In this document: piece after piece, positions 53,105 through 62,008 of the stretch | How the letters are laid out: each line of letters starts with the position of its first letter | Position numbering within the stretch: position 1 is the first letter of the stretch | Assembly (NCBI RefSeq): GCF_900128975.1 | Contig: NZ_FQVC01000005.1 | Coordinates: forward strand, 62,001 to 126,000 | Direction: 5' to 3' | From: Devosia limi DSM 17137 | GTDB lineage: Bacteria; Pseudomonadota; Alphaproteobacteria; Rhizobiales; Devosiaceae | Length of the DNA: 64,000 bases | Made by a program: the position numbers and the translations under genes | Notes under the pieces: generated by a model | The model's database searches: none | The model's input: only the letters and a program-made list of their open reading frames with translations | What the model was told of the DNA's origin: nothing

Positions 53105-53752
53105 CTACCTGTTTTTCAAGCTTAAATTCGTAAGCTCGATGAGAACGCCGTTGTCGTCGGTGTCACTGGGAGTTATTAACACGTCATGGTGCCACAACGC
53201 ACCCGATTCCGCCAATTCTTCAACATGTTCCCGGCCTTTATGCAGCAGGGCGCGGGTTTGCTGGCCAAAGAATGGCGCCATCCAGCTGCAAAGCCGCGGC
53301 ATGGAGGCCAAAGCCCGCGACGTGATCACATCCGGAGTGATTGTTTCACGTGAATCAATCTGATCGCTGCGGCGGCCCTCGACATTGACCAGCAGCCCCA
53401 GATCCCGCGCCACGGTGCGCAGGAAGCTGACCTTGCGGCCATTCGGTTCCACCAGAGTGAAATGGCGCTTGCTGCCCTTGAGCGCGATGGCCAGCGGCAG
53501 CGCCGGGAAGCCGCCGCCACTGCCGAGGTCCAGGAACGCCTGATCGCTCTCACGTACCAGTTTCAGAACCTGCAGGCTGTCGGCGAAGTGCCGGGTCCAG
53601 ACCTCACTCAGTGTTTCACGTGAAACAAGATTCTGTACTGCCTGCCATTTTTCCAGCAGCTGAGCATAGGATTCCAGATCCGCCATCACCTCGGCCTGGG
53701 GGCGCACAAAATATTCGGCATAGCGGCCGACGGCGTCGATTTTCGATTGCAT
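53105..53752 (-). CDS. rsmG: 16S rRNA (guanine527-N7)-methyltransferase RsmG
   Basis: 215 residues: VSRETLSEVWTRHFADSLQVLKLV, FLDLGSGGGFPALPLAIAL (SAM site), LVEPNGRKVSFLRTVARDLGL, ITSRALASMPRLCSWMAPFF. The coding strand contains two parS sites (53342-53357 and 53612-53627), each encoding a SRET tetrapeptide (DSRET and VSRET). Its start overlaps the mnmG stop by 1 nt (TGATG). Confidence 0.96.
   Translation of the reverse strand: MQSKIDAVGRYAEYFVRPQAEVMADLESYAQLLEKWQAVQNLVSRETLSEVWTRHFADSLQVLKLVRESDQAFLDLGSGGGFPALPLAIALKGSKRHFTLVEPNGRKVSFLRTVARDLGLLVNVEGRRSDQIDSRETITPDVITSRALASMPRLCSWMAPFFGQQTRALLHKGREHVEELAESGALWHHDVLITPSDTDDNGVLIELTNLSLKNR
53342..53357. promoter_or_regulatory. parS site 2, inside rsmG
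   Basis: TGTTTCACGTGAATCA: 15 of 16 bases of parS (GAATCA instead of GAAACA). Read on the coding strand it gives GAT TCA CGT GAA ACA, that is D-S-R-E-T of RsmG. Confidence 0.85.
53612..53627. promoter_or_regulatory. parS site 3, perfect, inside rsmG
   Basis: TGTTTCACGTGAAACA, identical to the bacterial parS consensus. On the coding strand it encodes V-S-R-E-T near residue 43 of RsmG, a segment usual in this family, so protein and centromere share the bases. Confidence 0.95.
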
Positions 53753-55614
53753 CAGCTGGCCTTGCGCAAGCTGCCACGCCGGATCACCGACAATAGCAAG
53801 GAAATGGCCGCAGGGGTCATGCCATCCATGGCCTGCGCCTGGGCAATGGTCTGTGGCCGCAGCGATTGCAGCTTCTGCCGCAGCTCGATCGACAGGCCCG
53901 GGATCTCGTCATAGTCGAGCGCATCGGGAATGGCGCGCTGTTCGTCGCGGCGCACCGCTTCGATATCGGCCCACTGCCGATTGAGATAGACCGCATATTG
54001 CGCATCCACCACCAGTTGTCCCATCGTCGCCGGCGCAATTGCCGCAATCTCTGGCCACAGCTTGGCGACATCGGCTGGGGTCACATCGGGATAGGACAAC
54101 AGGTCGAACGCCGACCGCGCCTTGCCATCTTCGTTGACACCAATTCCGACCTTGCGCGCCGCATTGGGTGTTGTTGTAAGCGCCGTCAACATGCGGCGGC
54201 CATCCGCCAGGGCTGCTGCCTTGTCGGCATAGAGTTCGGCGCGCTGCTCGCCGACCAGGCCGGTTTCCACGCCCAGTGGCGTCAACCGCTGATCGGCATT
54301 GTCGGCGCGCAGATGCAGCCTGAATTCAGCCCGCGAGGTAAACATCCGATAGGGCTCGTTGACGCCCCGTGTCACCAGATCATCGACCATGACACCGAGA
54401 TAGCTCTCGGTGCGCGACAACACCAATGGCGGATGACCAGCGGACGCCAGCGCCGCATTGGCCCCGGCGAGCAGGCCCTGCGCCCCCGCCTCCTCATAGC
54501 CGGTCGTACCGTTGATCTGGCCGGCCAGATACAGCCCCGGCTGCCGCTTGAGTTCCAATGTCGGGCGCAATTCTCGCGGGTCGACATAGTCATATTCAAT
54601 GGCATAGCCCGGCCGCACGATCCTGACAGCCTCCAGCCCCGGCATCGACCGCAGGAAGACTTCCTGCACGTCGGGGGGCAAAGACGTCGAGAGCCCATTG
54701 GGATAGACCGTGGTATCGTCCAGCCCCTCGGGCTCAAGGAAAATCTGGTGGCTGTCCCGATCGGCGAAGCGGACCACCTTGTCCTCGATTGACGGACAAT
54801 AGCGCGGCCCCCGGCTTTGGATCCGGCCGGAATACATCGCCGAGCGATGCAGATTGTCCGAGATAATCCGATGCGTTTCGCTGGTGGTGCGGGTGATATG
54901 GCAGCTGACCTGCGGCGTGGTGATCGCTGCGGTCAGCGCCGAGAATGGCTCGGGTGGCTCATCGCCGGGTTGCGCATCGAGATTGGTATAGTCGATGCTG
55001 GTGCCATCAAGGCGCGCCGGCGTCCCGGTTTTCAAACGGCCAAGTTGCAGCCCGAGCGCTTCGAGACGCGTGGATAGACCGAGGACCGGGCGTTCGCCGA
55101 CACGACCAGCCGGTGTGGTCACCTCGCCGCTATGGATCAGGCCGCGCAGAAAAGTCCCGGTGGTCAGCACCACGGCCTTGGTGCCGATGCGGCGACCGTC
55201 GAGCAGCACGACACCGCTGACCGCGCCATTGGTGACTTCGATATCGTCGACCTCGCCCTCGATCACCTCGAGATTGGGCTGCGCGGTGATTGCCGCCTGC
55301 ATCGCATTGCGGTAGAGCTTGCGATCGGCCTGGGCGCGTGGCCCCCGCACTGCCGGGCCCTTTCGGCGATTGAGCACGCGGAATTGAATGCCGGCAGCGT
55401 CGGCCACCCGGCCCATCAAGCCATCCAGCGCGTCGATCTCGCGCACCAGATGCCCCTTGCCCAGGCCGCCAATAGCCGGATTGCAGCTCATCTCGCCGAT
55501 GGTCGCGAATTTGTGGGTAACCAGCGCCGTGGGCACGCCAAGACGTGCGGATGCGGCCGCGGCTTCGCAGCCGGCATGTCCACCGCCTACAATGATGACT
55601 GCATAGTCGCTCAT
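53752..55614 (-). CDS. mnmG: tRNA uridine-5-carboxymethylaminomethyl modification enzyme MnmG (GidA)
   Basis: 620 residues: [21 protein letters not shown] (FAD-binding), [131 protein letters not shown]. With MnmE it builds cmnm5U34 on certain tRNAs. It precedes rsmG with a 1-nt overlap; parS site 4 lies just upstream. Confidence 0.98.
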   Translation of the reverse strand: MSDYAVIIVGGGHAGCEAAAASARLGVPTALVTHKFATIGEMSCNPAIGGLGKGHLVREIDALDGLMGRVADAAGIQFRVLNRRKGPAVRGPRAQADRKLYRNAMQAAITAQPNLEVIEGEVDDIEVTNGAVSGVVLLDGRRIGTKAVVLTTGTFLRGLIHSGEVTTPAGRVGERPVLGLSTRLEALGLQLGRLKTGTPARLDGTSIDYTNLDAQPGDEPPEPFSALTAAITTPQVSCHITRTTSETHRIISDNLHRSAMYSGRIQSRGPRYCPSIEDKVVRFADRDSHQIFLEPEGLDDTTVYPNGLSTSLPPDVQEVFLRSMPGLEAVRIVRPGYAIEYDYVDPRELRPTLELKRQPGLYLAGQINGTTGYEEAGAQGLLAGANAALASAGHPPLVLSRTESYLGVMVDDLVTRGVNEPYRMFTSRAEFRLHLRADNADQRLTPLGVETGLVGEQRAELYADKAAALADGRRMLTALTTTPNAARKVGIGVNEDGKARSAFDLLSYPDVTPADVAKLWPEIAAIAPATMGQLVVDAQYAVYLNRQWADIEAVRRDEQRAIPDALDYDEIPGLSIELRQKLQSLRPQTIAQAQAMDGMTPAAISLLLSVIRRGSLRKAS

Positions 55615-55646
55615 AATCAGGATCTCCGGCCCGCTGCATAGGCCAA

Positions 55647-55662
55647 TGTTTCACGTGAATCA
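55647..55662. promoter_or_regulatory. parS site 4
   Basis: TGTTTCACGTGAATCA, 15 of 16, in the 115-nt gap between mnmE and mnmG, about 35 nt upstream of the mnmG ATG. Confidence 0.85.
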
Positions 55663-55716
55663 ATTGCCGCGCCGTCACGACTGCCATGCGCCATTGGTTC
55701 AAGCGGGCGGTATCAG

Positions 55717-55732
55717 TGTTTCACGTGAATCA
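55717..55732. promoter_or_regulatory. parS site 5, overlapping the mnmE stop codon
   Basis: TGTTTCACGTGAATCA, 15 of 16. Its last three bases overlap the mnmE stop codon (complement of 55730-55732). Confidence 0.85.
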
Positions 55733-57028
55733 TTTGCCGATACAGAAGCTGACAAACAGCCGGTCGAGCACGCGCTCCGCGTCGAGCCGGCCCAGCAGGC
55801 GTTCGAGCGCCTGCGAGGCAAGCCGCAGCGCTTCCGCCGCCAGTTCGGGTTCGGCTAGCCGCTCGCCGGCATCATCGAGAGCTATGACCGCGGCTTCCAA
55901 TGCCAGCCGATCACGCTCGCGGCTCAACAGTGATGGCTCGCCCCCGCCACCCAATTGCCGGGCGAATTCGGTCAGCCGCGCAGTCAGCTGGTCCAGACCA
56001 TGGCCGCTGCGCACGGAGACCGCGAGATCATGCAGTTCGGTATCGACCGCGAGGTCGGTCTTGGTGGCAACCAGCCACATCGGCATGCCGGTGACCGGGG
56101 GGATATCGTCCTCCACATCGGGCGCCTGCAGCCACAGCACCAGATCGGCGCGTTCGATTTCATGACGCGCCCGCCGCACACCCTCGGCCTCCGCCTTGCT
56201 GTCGGTGTCACGCAGGCCGGCTAGATCAAGGAAGATGAACAGCTGCCCGCCGATATCGACCGGCACTTCGCGCACGTCGCGGGTGGTGCCGGCCTCGTCG
56301 GTGACGATGGCAATGTCGGATTTGGCCAGCGCATTGAGCAGGCTGGATTTGCCGGCATTGGGCACACCCGCCAGGGCGACACGGATGCCTTCGCGCACGA
56401 TCCGGCCATGCTCGACCGAGGCCAAACCCGCGGCCACATCATTGCGTAATGCTATGATCTGCTGGCCAAAGCTTGCCGGCAGGGCCTCGGCGACGTCGCC
56501 CTCATCGGAAAAGTCCAGCCGGGCCTCGATTTCGGCGCGCAGGTCCAGCAATTGATCGCGCCAGGAATCGATGCGTTGGGTCAGCCCACCTTCAAACCGC
56601 GCCAGGGCTTGGCGGCGCTGGTTTTCGGTTTCGGCCTCAATCAGATCGCCCAGGCCTTCAACCTCGACCAGATCGAGCTTGCCATTCTCAAACGCCCGGC
56701 GGGTGAATTCTCCGGCTTCGGCAAGGCGGGCCCCCTGCCCGGTCACCAGCCGCAAAATGGCGCGCACGCCAGCGGGCGAACCATGCACCTGCAATTCGGC
56801 GCAGTCCTCACCGGTAAAGCTGTGCGGCGCTGGAAAATAGGCAACGAGGCCCCGATCCAGCACCGTATCGGTGCCGATGGGCAGCAGCGTCAAATGGCGG
56901 GGTTTGGGGAGTTTTCCGGCAATGGCGAGCACGATCTCAGCCGTTGCGGGTCCGGAGAGGCGGATCACCGCCACCCCGGATGGCGGCTGCCCGGAGGACA
57001 GCGCCACAATGGTCTCGCCCGGGCCCAT
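55730..57028 (-). CDS. mnmE: tRNA modification GTPase MnmE (TrmE)
   Basis: 432 residues: IVALSSGQPPSGVAVIRLSGP, SFTGEDCAELQVHGSPA, then a G domain with AGVPNAGKSSLLNALAKSD, TDEAGTTRDVREV, DLAGLRDTD and ATKTDL, and the C-terminal CIGK motif, whose cysteine is needed in the family. Partner of MnmG. It lies between rho and mnmG on the same strand, 53 nt after the rho stop. Confidence 0.97.
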   Translation of the reverse strand: MGPGETIVALSSGQPPSGVAVIRLSGPATAEIVLAIAGKLPKPRHLTLLPIGTDTVLDRGLVAYFPAPHSFTGEDCAELQVHGSPAGVRAILRLVTGQGARLAEAGEFTRRAFENGKLDLVEVEGLGDLIEAETENQRRQALARFEGGLTQRIDSWRDQLLDLRAEIEARLDFSDEGDVAEALPASFGQQIIALRNDVAAGLASVEHGRIVREGIRVALAGVPNAGKSSLLNALAKSDIAIVTDEAGTTRDVREVPVDIGGQLFIFLDLAGLRDTDSKAEAEGVRRARHEIERADLVLWLQAPDVEDDIPPVTGMPMWLVATKTDLAVDTELHDLAVSVRSGHGLDQLTARLTEFARQLGGGGEPSLLSRERDRLALEAAVIALDDAGERLAEPELAAEALRLASQALERLLGRLDAERVLDRLFVSFCIGK

Positions 57029-57081
57029 GGCTCAGGCGAAAGGATGGGCGAGGACTGATCTCAGCACAGCGCCCATCATCG

Positions 57082-58347
57082 TCAGGTATTCATCGAATCG
57101 AAGAAGTCGGAATTCGTCTTGGTCTGACGGATCTTGTCCATCAGGAATTCCATCGCATCGATCGTGCCCATTGGGGTCAGGATACGGCGCAGCACATACA
57201 TCTTCTTGAGGATATCGGGCTCGACCAGCAGCTCTTCCTTGCGGGTGCCCGACTTGGTGATGTCGAGCGCCGGGAAGACGCGCTTGTCGGCAACCTTGCG
57301 ATCCAGGATGATTTCCGAGTTACCGGTACCCTTGAATTCTTCAAAGATCACTTCGTCCATGCGCGAGCCGGTGTCGATCAGCGCCGTCGAAATGATGGTC
57401 AGCGAACCGCCATCCTCGATATTGCGCGCGGCACCGAAGAAGCGCTTCGGCCGCTGCAGCGCATTGGCGTCCACACCACCGGTCAGCACCTTGCCGGAGC
57501 TCGGCACCACGGTGTTGTAGGCACGGCCGAGACGGGTGATCGAATCGAGCAGGATAACGACGTCGCGCTTGTGTTCGACCAGGCGCTTGGCCTTTTCGAT
57601 GACCATTTCGGCGACCTGAACGTGGCGCGATGCCGGCTCGTCAAAGGTCGAGGAAATCACTTCGCCCTTCACCGAGCGCTGCATATCGGTCACTTCCTCG
57701 GGCCGCTCGTCGATCAGCAGCACGATGAGGTAGCATTCGGGATGATTGGTGGCGATGGACTGTGCGATATTCTGCAACAATACAGTCTTACCAGTACGCG
57801 GCGGCGCAACAATCAGGGCGCGCTGGCCCTTGCCGAGCGGTGCCACCAGATCGAGAATCCGCGCGCTGCGATCCTTGCTGGTCGGGTCCGGCAGTTCCAT
57901 CCGGAGGCGTTCCTCGGGATAGAGCGGGGTCAGATTGTCGAAATTGACCTTGTGGCGCACGGCCTCGGGGTCTTCGAAATTGATGGTCGATACCTTGAGC
58001 AGTGCAAAGTAGCGCTCGCCGTCCTTGGGAGAGCGAATTTCGCCCTCGACCGTATCGCCCGTCCGCAGGCCGAAGCGGCGGATCTGGGAGGGACTGACAT
58101 AGATGTCGTCGGGACCCGGAAGGTAATTTGCGTCCGGCGAACGCAGGAAACCGAAGCCGTCGGGCAGGACTTCAACGACGCCTTCGCCGGTGATGTCGAT
58201 ATCCTTGGCGGCCAGTTCCTTGAGGATGGCAAACATCAATTCCTGTTTGCGCATGGTCGACGCGTTTTCGACCTCGTGTTCTTCGGCGAACACCAGCAGC
58301 TCTGCCGGTGATTTGGCCTTGAGCTCGCTGAGCTTCATATTCTGCAT
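57082..58347 (-). CDS. rho: Transcription termination factor Rho
   Basis: 421 residues: a rho N-terminal SAP-like region ([20 protein letters not shown]), an RNA-binding cold-shock-like domain ([35 protein letters not shown]), Walker [12 protein letters not shown] (near residue 175), [25 protein letters not shown] (Q/R-loop region) and SGTRKEELL. It acts as a hexameric RNA translocase. The 276-nt upstream region contains parS site 6. Confidence 0.98.
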   Translation of the reverse strand: MQNMKLSELKAKSPAELLVFAEEHEVENASTMRKQELMFAILKELAAKDIDITGEGVVEVLPDGFGFLRSPDANYLPGPDDIYVSPSQIRRFGLRTGDTVEGEIRSPKDGERYFALLKVSTINFEDPEAVRHKVNFDNLTPLYPEERLRMELPDPTSKDRSARILDLVAPLGKGQRALIVAPPRTGKTVLLQNIAQSIATNHPECYLIVLLIDERPEEVTDMQRSVKGEVISSTFDEPASRHVQVAEMVIEKAKRLVEHKRDVVILLDSITRLGRAYNTVVPSSGKVLTGGVDANALQRPKRFFGAARNIEDGGSLTIISTALIDTGSRMDEVIFEEFKGTGNSEIILDRKVADKRVFPALDITKSGTRKEELLVEPDILKKMYVLRRILTPMGTIDAMEFLMDKIRQTKTNSDFFDSMNT

Positions 58348-58506
58348 GTGGCGGATGACCCTTTAGGGAAATCGATAAGGCGGGAAAGTAATCTGGGAGG
58401 GTAGGCACCGCGCGGCAACCGGGGCCGGTCGCGCAAAAATGGGATGCGTTGGCACTCATGTAGCCCGAACCAAGGCCAGTTTCAAGATTGAAACCACCAG
58501 CCGGTC

Positions 58507-58522
58507 GGATTCACGTGAAACT
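58507..58522. promoter_or_regulatory. parS site 6 (divergent)
   Basis: GGATTCACGTGAAACT: the central 14-mer GATTCACGTGAAAC is the same as in sites 2, 4 and 5 read from the other strand, with both outer bases different. It lies between rho and hemJ and is the site closest to the origin. Confidence 0.65.
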
Positions 58523-58623
58523 TCGAGCCGGCCGCAGACAAAACCGCGCCAGTGGCGCGGTTTTCGGCGAGCAGGCCATGAGGGCTAGGCCCCAATGGCA
58601 GGACGTCACCACAAACCGCCAGC

Positions 58624-59046
58624 CTAGAACGGCTTGGCGATCACCGCGATGACGATGATGATCAACAGGACGGTCGGCACTTCGTTGATGATGCGGAAAT
58701 ATTTCTGCGGCTTGACGTTGCGATCCTCGGCAAACGCCTTGCGATGGCTGGACAGCACGCCGTGGCAGCCCGACAGCGCGATGACCATCGCCGCCTTGAC
58801 CCAGGGCCAGCCCTGGCTCCAGTCCACCACGCCCAGAAACACCATCCACAGCCCGAACAGCCAGGTGGCGATCATTGCCGGGTTCATGATGCCGCGCAGC
58901 AGCCGGCGTTCCATGACCTTGAAGGTCTCGGACTTGTCCGAGCCGATCTCGGTGACCGCGTGATAGACGAAGAGCCGCGGCAGATAGAGCATGCCGGCCA
59001 TCCAGGAGATCACCGCGATCACATGGGCTGCCTTGATCCATTCCAT
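58624..59046 (-). CDS. hemJ: Protoporphyrinogen oxidase HemJ
   Basis: 140 residues with four membrane helices: EWIKAAHVIAVISWMAGMLYLPRLFVYH (conserved His and Trp), ERRLLRGIMNPAMIATWLFGLWM, WVKAAMVIALSGCHGVLSSHRKAF, and RIINEVPTVLLIIIVIAVIAKPF. HemJ is the heme-bound membrane enzyme that replaces HemG/HemY-type oxidases. It adjoins hemE (36 nt), completing a tetrapyrrole pair next to the origin. Confidence 0.95.
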   Translation of the reverse strand: MEWIKAAHVIAVISWMAGMLYLPRLFVYHAVTEIGSDKSETFKVMERRLLRGIMNPAMIATWLFGLWMVFLGVVDWSQGWPWVKAAMVIALSGCHGVLSSHRKAFAEDRNVKPQKYFRIINEVPTVLLIIIVIAVIAKPF

Positions 59047-59082
59047 GGATTTTATCCTTCTGCCTCAGTGACTTCGGCCAAA

Positions 59083-60117
59083 CTATCCATTCTTGACCAG
59101 GTCCACCAGACGGGCAACGTGCTCGATCGGGGTTTGCGGCACGATGCCGTGGCCGAGATTGAAAATATGCGGCCGGTCGGCAAAGGCGGCGATGATCTGG
59201 CGCGCCCGATCCTCCATCTGCGCCCCGCCGGCGACGAGGCGCAGCGGATCCAGATTTCCCTGTACCGCCACGGTATGGGGCAGGCTGTTGCGGGCAAAAC
59301 CCAGCGGCGTGGCATAATCCAGCCCCACGGCATTGACCCCGGTCGCCGCCACATAGGCCGCGATATTGCCGGCGGCGCCGCGCGGAAAACCGATGATCGG
59401 CGCATGCGGCACACGGGCGCGCACGCCCTCGATGATCCGCTTGTTGGGGCCGATGACCTGATGGGCAAACGCCACTTCGTCGAGATTGAGCGCCCAGCTC
59501 TCGAACAGCTGCACCACATCGGCGCCGGCGGCGAACTGTGCCACCAAGTAATCAATGCTCACTTGAACCAGGATATCGATCAGTTTGTCGAATGCCTGCG
59601 GATGCTGCAGTGCAAACAGCCGCGCCGCCGCCTGATCGGTCGAGCCGCGCCCGCCAATCATATAGGTCGCCACCGTCCAGGGAGAGCCACAGAAGCCGAT
59701 CAGGGTCTTTTCGGGTGGCAGGGCAGCCCGCAGACGCCGCAAGGTCTCCAGCACAGGCGCCAGATGATCGAGCACACGCTCTGGCCTTAACTTCCCCAGC
59801 CCCTCTGGAGTGATGGGCTCGAGCACAGGACCTTCCCCGACCTCGAAGCGCACCGATTGTCCCAACGCATCGGGAATGACCAGAATGTCCGAGAACATGA
59901 TTGCCGCGTCGAGCGCGAACCGCCGCAGCGGCTGCAGGCTGACCTCGACTGCCAGATCCGGCGAATAGCACAGATCCAGGAACCCCTTGGAACGGGCTCG
60001 CGTTTCCCGATACTCGGGAAGATAGCGGCCTGCCTGCCGCATGATCCAAATTGGGGGGCGTTCCTGCTGCTGTCCAAGGACTGTGGCCAGGAGTGGCTTA
60101 TGCGCCGTGTCGGTCAA
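59083..60117 (-). CDS. hemE: Uroporphyrinogen decarboxylase
   Basis: 344 residues: RPPIWIMRQAGRYLPEYRETRA with the signature PxWxMRQAGR, GFCGSPWTVATYMIGGRGS, VVQLFESWA, GFPRGAAGN, AVGLDYATPL, AVQGNLDPLRL and FNLGHGIVPQTPIEH. It decarboxylates uroporphyrinogen III to coproporphyrinogen III. The start is TTG 60117 with GGAAGGAAG upstream. hemE marks the edge of the chromosomal origin in many alphaproteobacteria. Confidence 0.97.
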   Translation of the reverse strand: MTDTAHKPLLATVLGQQQERPPIWIMRQAGRYLPEYRETRARSKGFLDLCYSPDLAVEVSLQPLRRFALDAAIMFSDILVIPDALGQSVRFEVGEGPVLEPITPEGLGKLRPERVLDHLAPVLETLRRLRAALPPEKTLIGFCGSPWTVATYMIGGRGSTDQAAARLFALQHPQAFDKLIDILVQVSIDYLVAQFAAGADVVQLFESWALNLDEVAFAHQVIGPNKRIIEGVRARVPHAPIIGFPRGAAGNIAAYVAATGVNAVGLDYATPLGFARNSLPHTVAVQGNLDPLRLVAGGAQMEDRARQIIAAFADRPHIFNLGHGIVPQTPIEHVARLVDLVKNG

Positions 60118-60561
60118 ACCCGCTTCCTTCCAAAACCTAAAGAAAAGAGTCTTAGGTTTAGTATCTGTATTATCATGGCGGTGTTTAACCCCAATTCATG
60201 GCCGTCCACAATCGCAGGCCCTGGTGACAGATGGGCGCATCCATTTGGTTAACGCTCTGTAAACACCTGTGGCTTACCCCAGCATTTCCGGCCCCTGCCC
60301 CAGCTCTTAATGAAGTCTTAACGGGTGACTCCGGGGTTACCGACAAAACGCCGACCCTGTGCAAAACTCTGTCATTTCGGGTGCCCCGCCAAGCCAGGTT
60401 ATCCCCAGACCTATCCATAGCAATTCGCCGATACCCACCGGGGCTAAAGTGTTAACGAATTCTTAGCGAGGTCGAACAGTTCGGCCGATCACGCAAAACT
60501 ATGAGTCATTATCACAGCCAAGGCTTGAGCTGTGGATGACACTGTGGAAAAACCTAGTCCC
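60118..60561. other. Probable chromosomal replication origin (oriC)
   Basis: A 444-nt region without a gene between hemE and maf. It contains a perfect CtrA box TTAA-TGAAGTC-TTAA (60307-60321) plus two near-matches: TTAA-N7-TAAA (60249-60263) and TTAA-N7-TTAG (60452-60466). DnaA-box-like 9-mers with one mismatch to TTATCCACA are TTATCCCCA (60399-60407), TGTGGATGA (60531-60539) and TGTGGAAAA (60543-60551), the last two read on the other strand. GANTC sites at 60147-60151, 60327-60331 and 60503-60507 are CcrM targets. An AT-rich stretch near hemE (60122-60200) is a candidate unwinding element and contains an AAACCTAA/TTAGGTTT dyad (60133-60159). Confidence 0.75.
60307..60321. promoter_or_regulatory. 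Perfect CtrA box in the origin
   Basis: TTAA-N7-TTAA followed by C, an exact match to the CtrA binding consensus. In Caulobacter, CtrA bound to such boxes in the origin blocks replication. Confidence 0.7.
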
Positions 60562-61179
60562 ATGCTGATCCTTGCGTCTGCCAGTTCCACCCGCAAAGCC
60601 TTGCTGGCTCAGGCCGGTTTGCACTTTGCCACCCATCCCGCCAGCGTCGATGAACGCACGCTGGAAACCGCGGCGATTGCCTCGGGCGCCGGGGGCCGCG
60701 ATGTCGCTCTCTTGCTGGCCCGCGAGAAGGCTGCCGCCATTGCTGCCCAGCATCCCGGCGCCATCGTCATCGGCGCCGATCAGACCCTGGCCCTGGGCAC
60801 CGAGCTGCTGCACAAGCCGGAAACGCGCGCCGCCGCGGCCGAGCAGCTGGATCGCCTCAAGGGCAAGACCCACCGGCTCCATGCCGCGGTCGCGCTGGTG
60901 CAGGATGATCTGCTGCTCTGGTCGGGCGTCGAAACGGCCGAACTGACCATGCGCGATTTCAGCGCTGCCGATCGCGACGATGTGCTCGATCGCGAAGGCG
61001 ATGCCATCTTGTCCTCCGTCGGCGGCTATCGGCTGGAAGGCCCGTCCATTCGCCTGTTCGAAACCGTCACCGGCGACTATTTCACCATTCTGGGCCTGCC
61101 ATTACTGCCGCTTCTGGCCGCCTTGCGCGAACATGCCCCCCAGACGCTGGCCCAGCCAGGCGGAGACAATTCCCTTTGA
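60562..61179 (+). CDS. maf: Maf/Ham1-type nucleotide pyrophosphatase
   Basis: 205 residues from ATG 60562: LILASASSTRKALLAQAGLHF (SxSxxRxxLL motif), VDERTLE, LLAREKAAAIA, VIGADQTLALGTELLHKP, RLKGKTHRLHAAVALV and EGDAILSSVGGYRLEGPSIRLFETVTGDYFTILGLPL. It hydrolyses non-canonical or modified nucleoside triphosphates. GTG 60532 and GTG 60544 in frame would extend it into the DnaA-like boxes. Its stop overlaps the aroE start. Confidence 0.94.
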   Translation: MLILASASSTRKALLAQAGLHFATHPASVDERTLETAAIASGAGGRDVALLLAREKAAAIAAQHPGAIVIGADQTLALGTELLHKPETRAAAAEQLDRLKGKTHRLHAAVALVQDDLLLWSGVETAELTMRDFSAADRDDVLDREGDAILSSVGGYRLEGPSIRLFETVTGDYFTILGLPLLPLLAALREHAPQTLAQPGGDNSL

Positions 61180-62006
61180 CTATCAAGGCCTTCGTCATCG
61201 GTCATCCGATCGCCCATTCGCGCTCGCCCATCATCCATCGCACCTGGCTGGCGGAGCATGGCATTGATGGCAGCTATAGCGCCATCGACGTCGCGCCCGC
61301 CGAGCTGCCGGACTTTTTCGATCGTCTGCGCAGCGGCGAATTTGCCGGCGGCAATGTCACCATTCCGCACAAGGAAGCCGTCTTCGCCCTTTGCGATAGC
61401 GTCGATCCGCTTGCCACCACCATTGGCGCGGTCAATACGCTGGTGGTCGCTGGCGGCAAGGTGCATGGCAGCAATACCGATTATCTGGGCTTTCTCGGCA
61501 ATCTCGATGCCAAGGCGCCCGGCTGGTCGGATGATCTGCACGAAGCCATCGTGCTCGGTGCTGGCGGCGCCGCCCGCGCCATCCTCGTGGCGCTGCGCAG
61601 CCGTGGCGTCGGCAAGGTGCATGTGCTCAATCGCACCCGCGCCAATGCCGAAGCGCTGGTCGGCGATATCGAGGGGCTCTTTGCCGCGCATGGCTTGGAT
61701 AGCTTTGCCGATCTGGCGCCGGGCGCCGGCCTCGTGGTCAACACCACATCCATCGGCATGCACGGCACCCGTTTCGATGGCCTTGACCTCAACCTGCTGC
61801 CGGAAAACGCGCTGGTGACCGACATCGTTTATGCGCCGCTGATCACCCCCCTGCTGGCCGATGCAGCAGCGCGTGGCTTGCCGATTGTCGATGGGCTGGG
61901 CATGTTGCTGCATCAGGCCGTGCCGGGCTTTGCAGCCTGGTTTGGCATCCGCCCCCAAGTGACGCCTGCCCTGCGCGCCCGCATCGAAGCGACATTGGAG
62001 CATTGA
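61176..62006 (+). CDS. aroE: Shikimate dehydrogenase
   Basis: 276 residues from TTG 61176 (TTGA overlap with the maf stop, CGGAGA upstream): VIGHPIAHSRSPIIHRTWL, GGNVTIPHKEAVF (catalytic Lys near residue 70), GAVNTLV, GSNTDYLGF, VLGAGGAARAI (NADP site), NTTSIGM, DIVYAPL and GLGMLLHQAVPGF. It reduces 3-dehydroshikimate. Part of maf-aroE-coaE-dnaQ. Confidence 0.97.
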   Translation: MTIKAFVIGHPIAHSRSPIIHRTWLAEHGIDGSYSAIDVAPAELPDFFDRLRSGEFAGGNVTIPHKEAVFALCDSVDPLATTIGAVNTLVVAGGKVHGSNTDYLGFLGNLDAKAPGWSDDLHEAIVLGAGGAARAILVALRSRGVGKVHVLNRTRANAEALVGDIEGLFAAHGLDSFADLAPGAGLVVNTTSIGMHGTRFDGLDLNLLPENALVTDIVYAPLITPLLADAAARGLPIVDGLGMLLHQAVPGFAAWFGIRPQVTPALRARIEATLEH

Positions 62007-62008
62007 CC

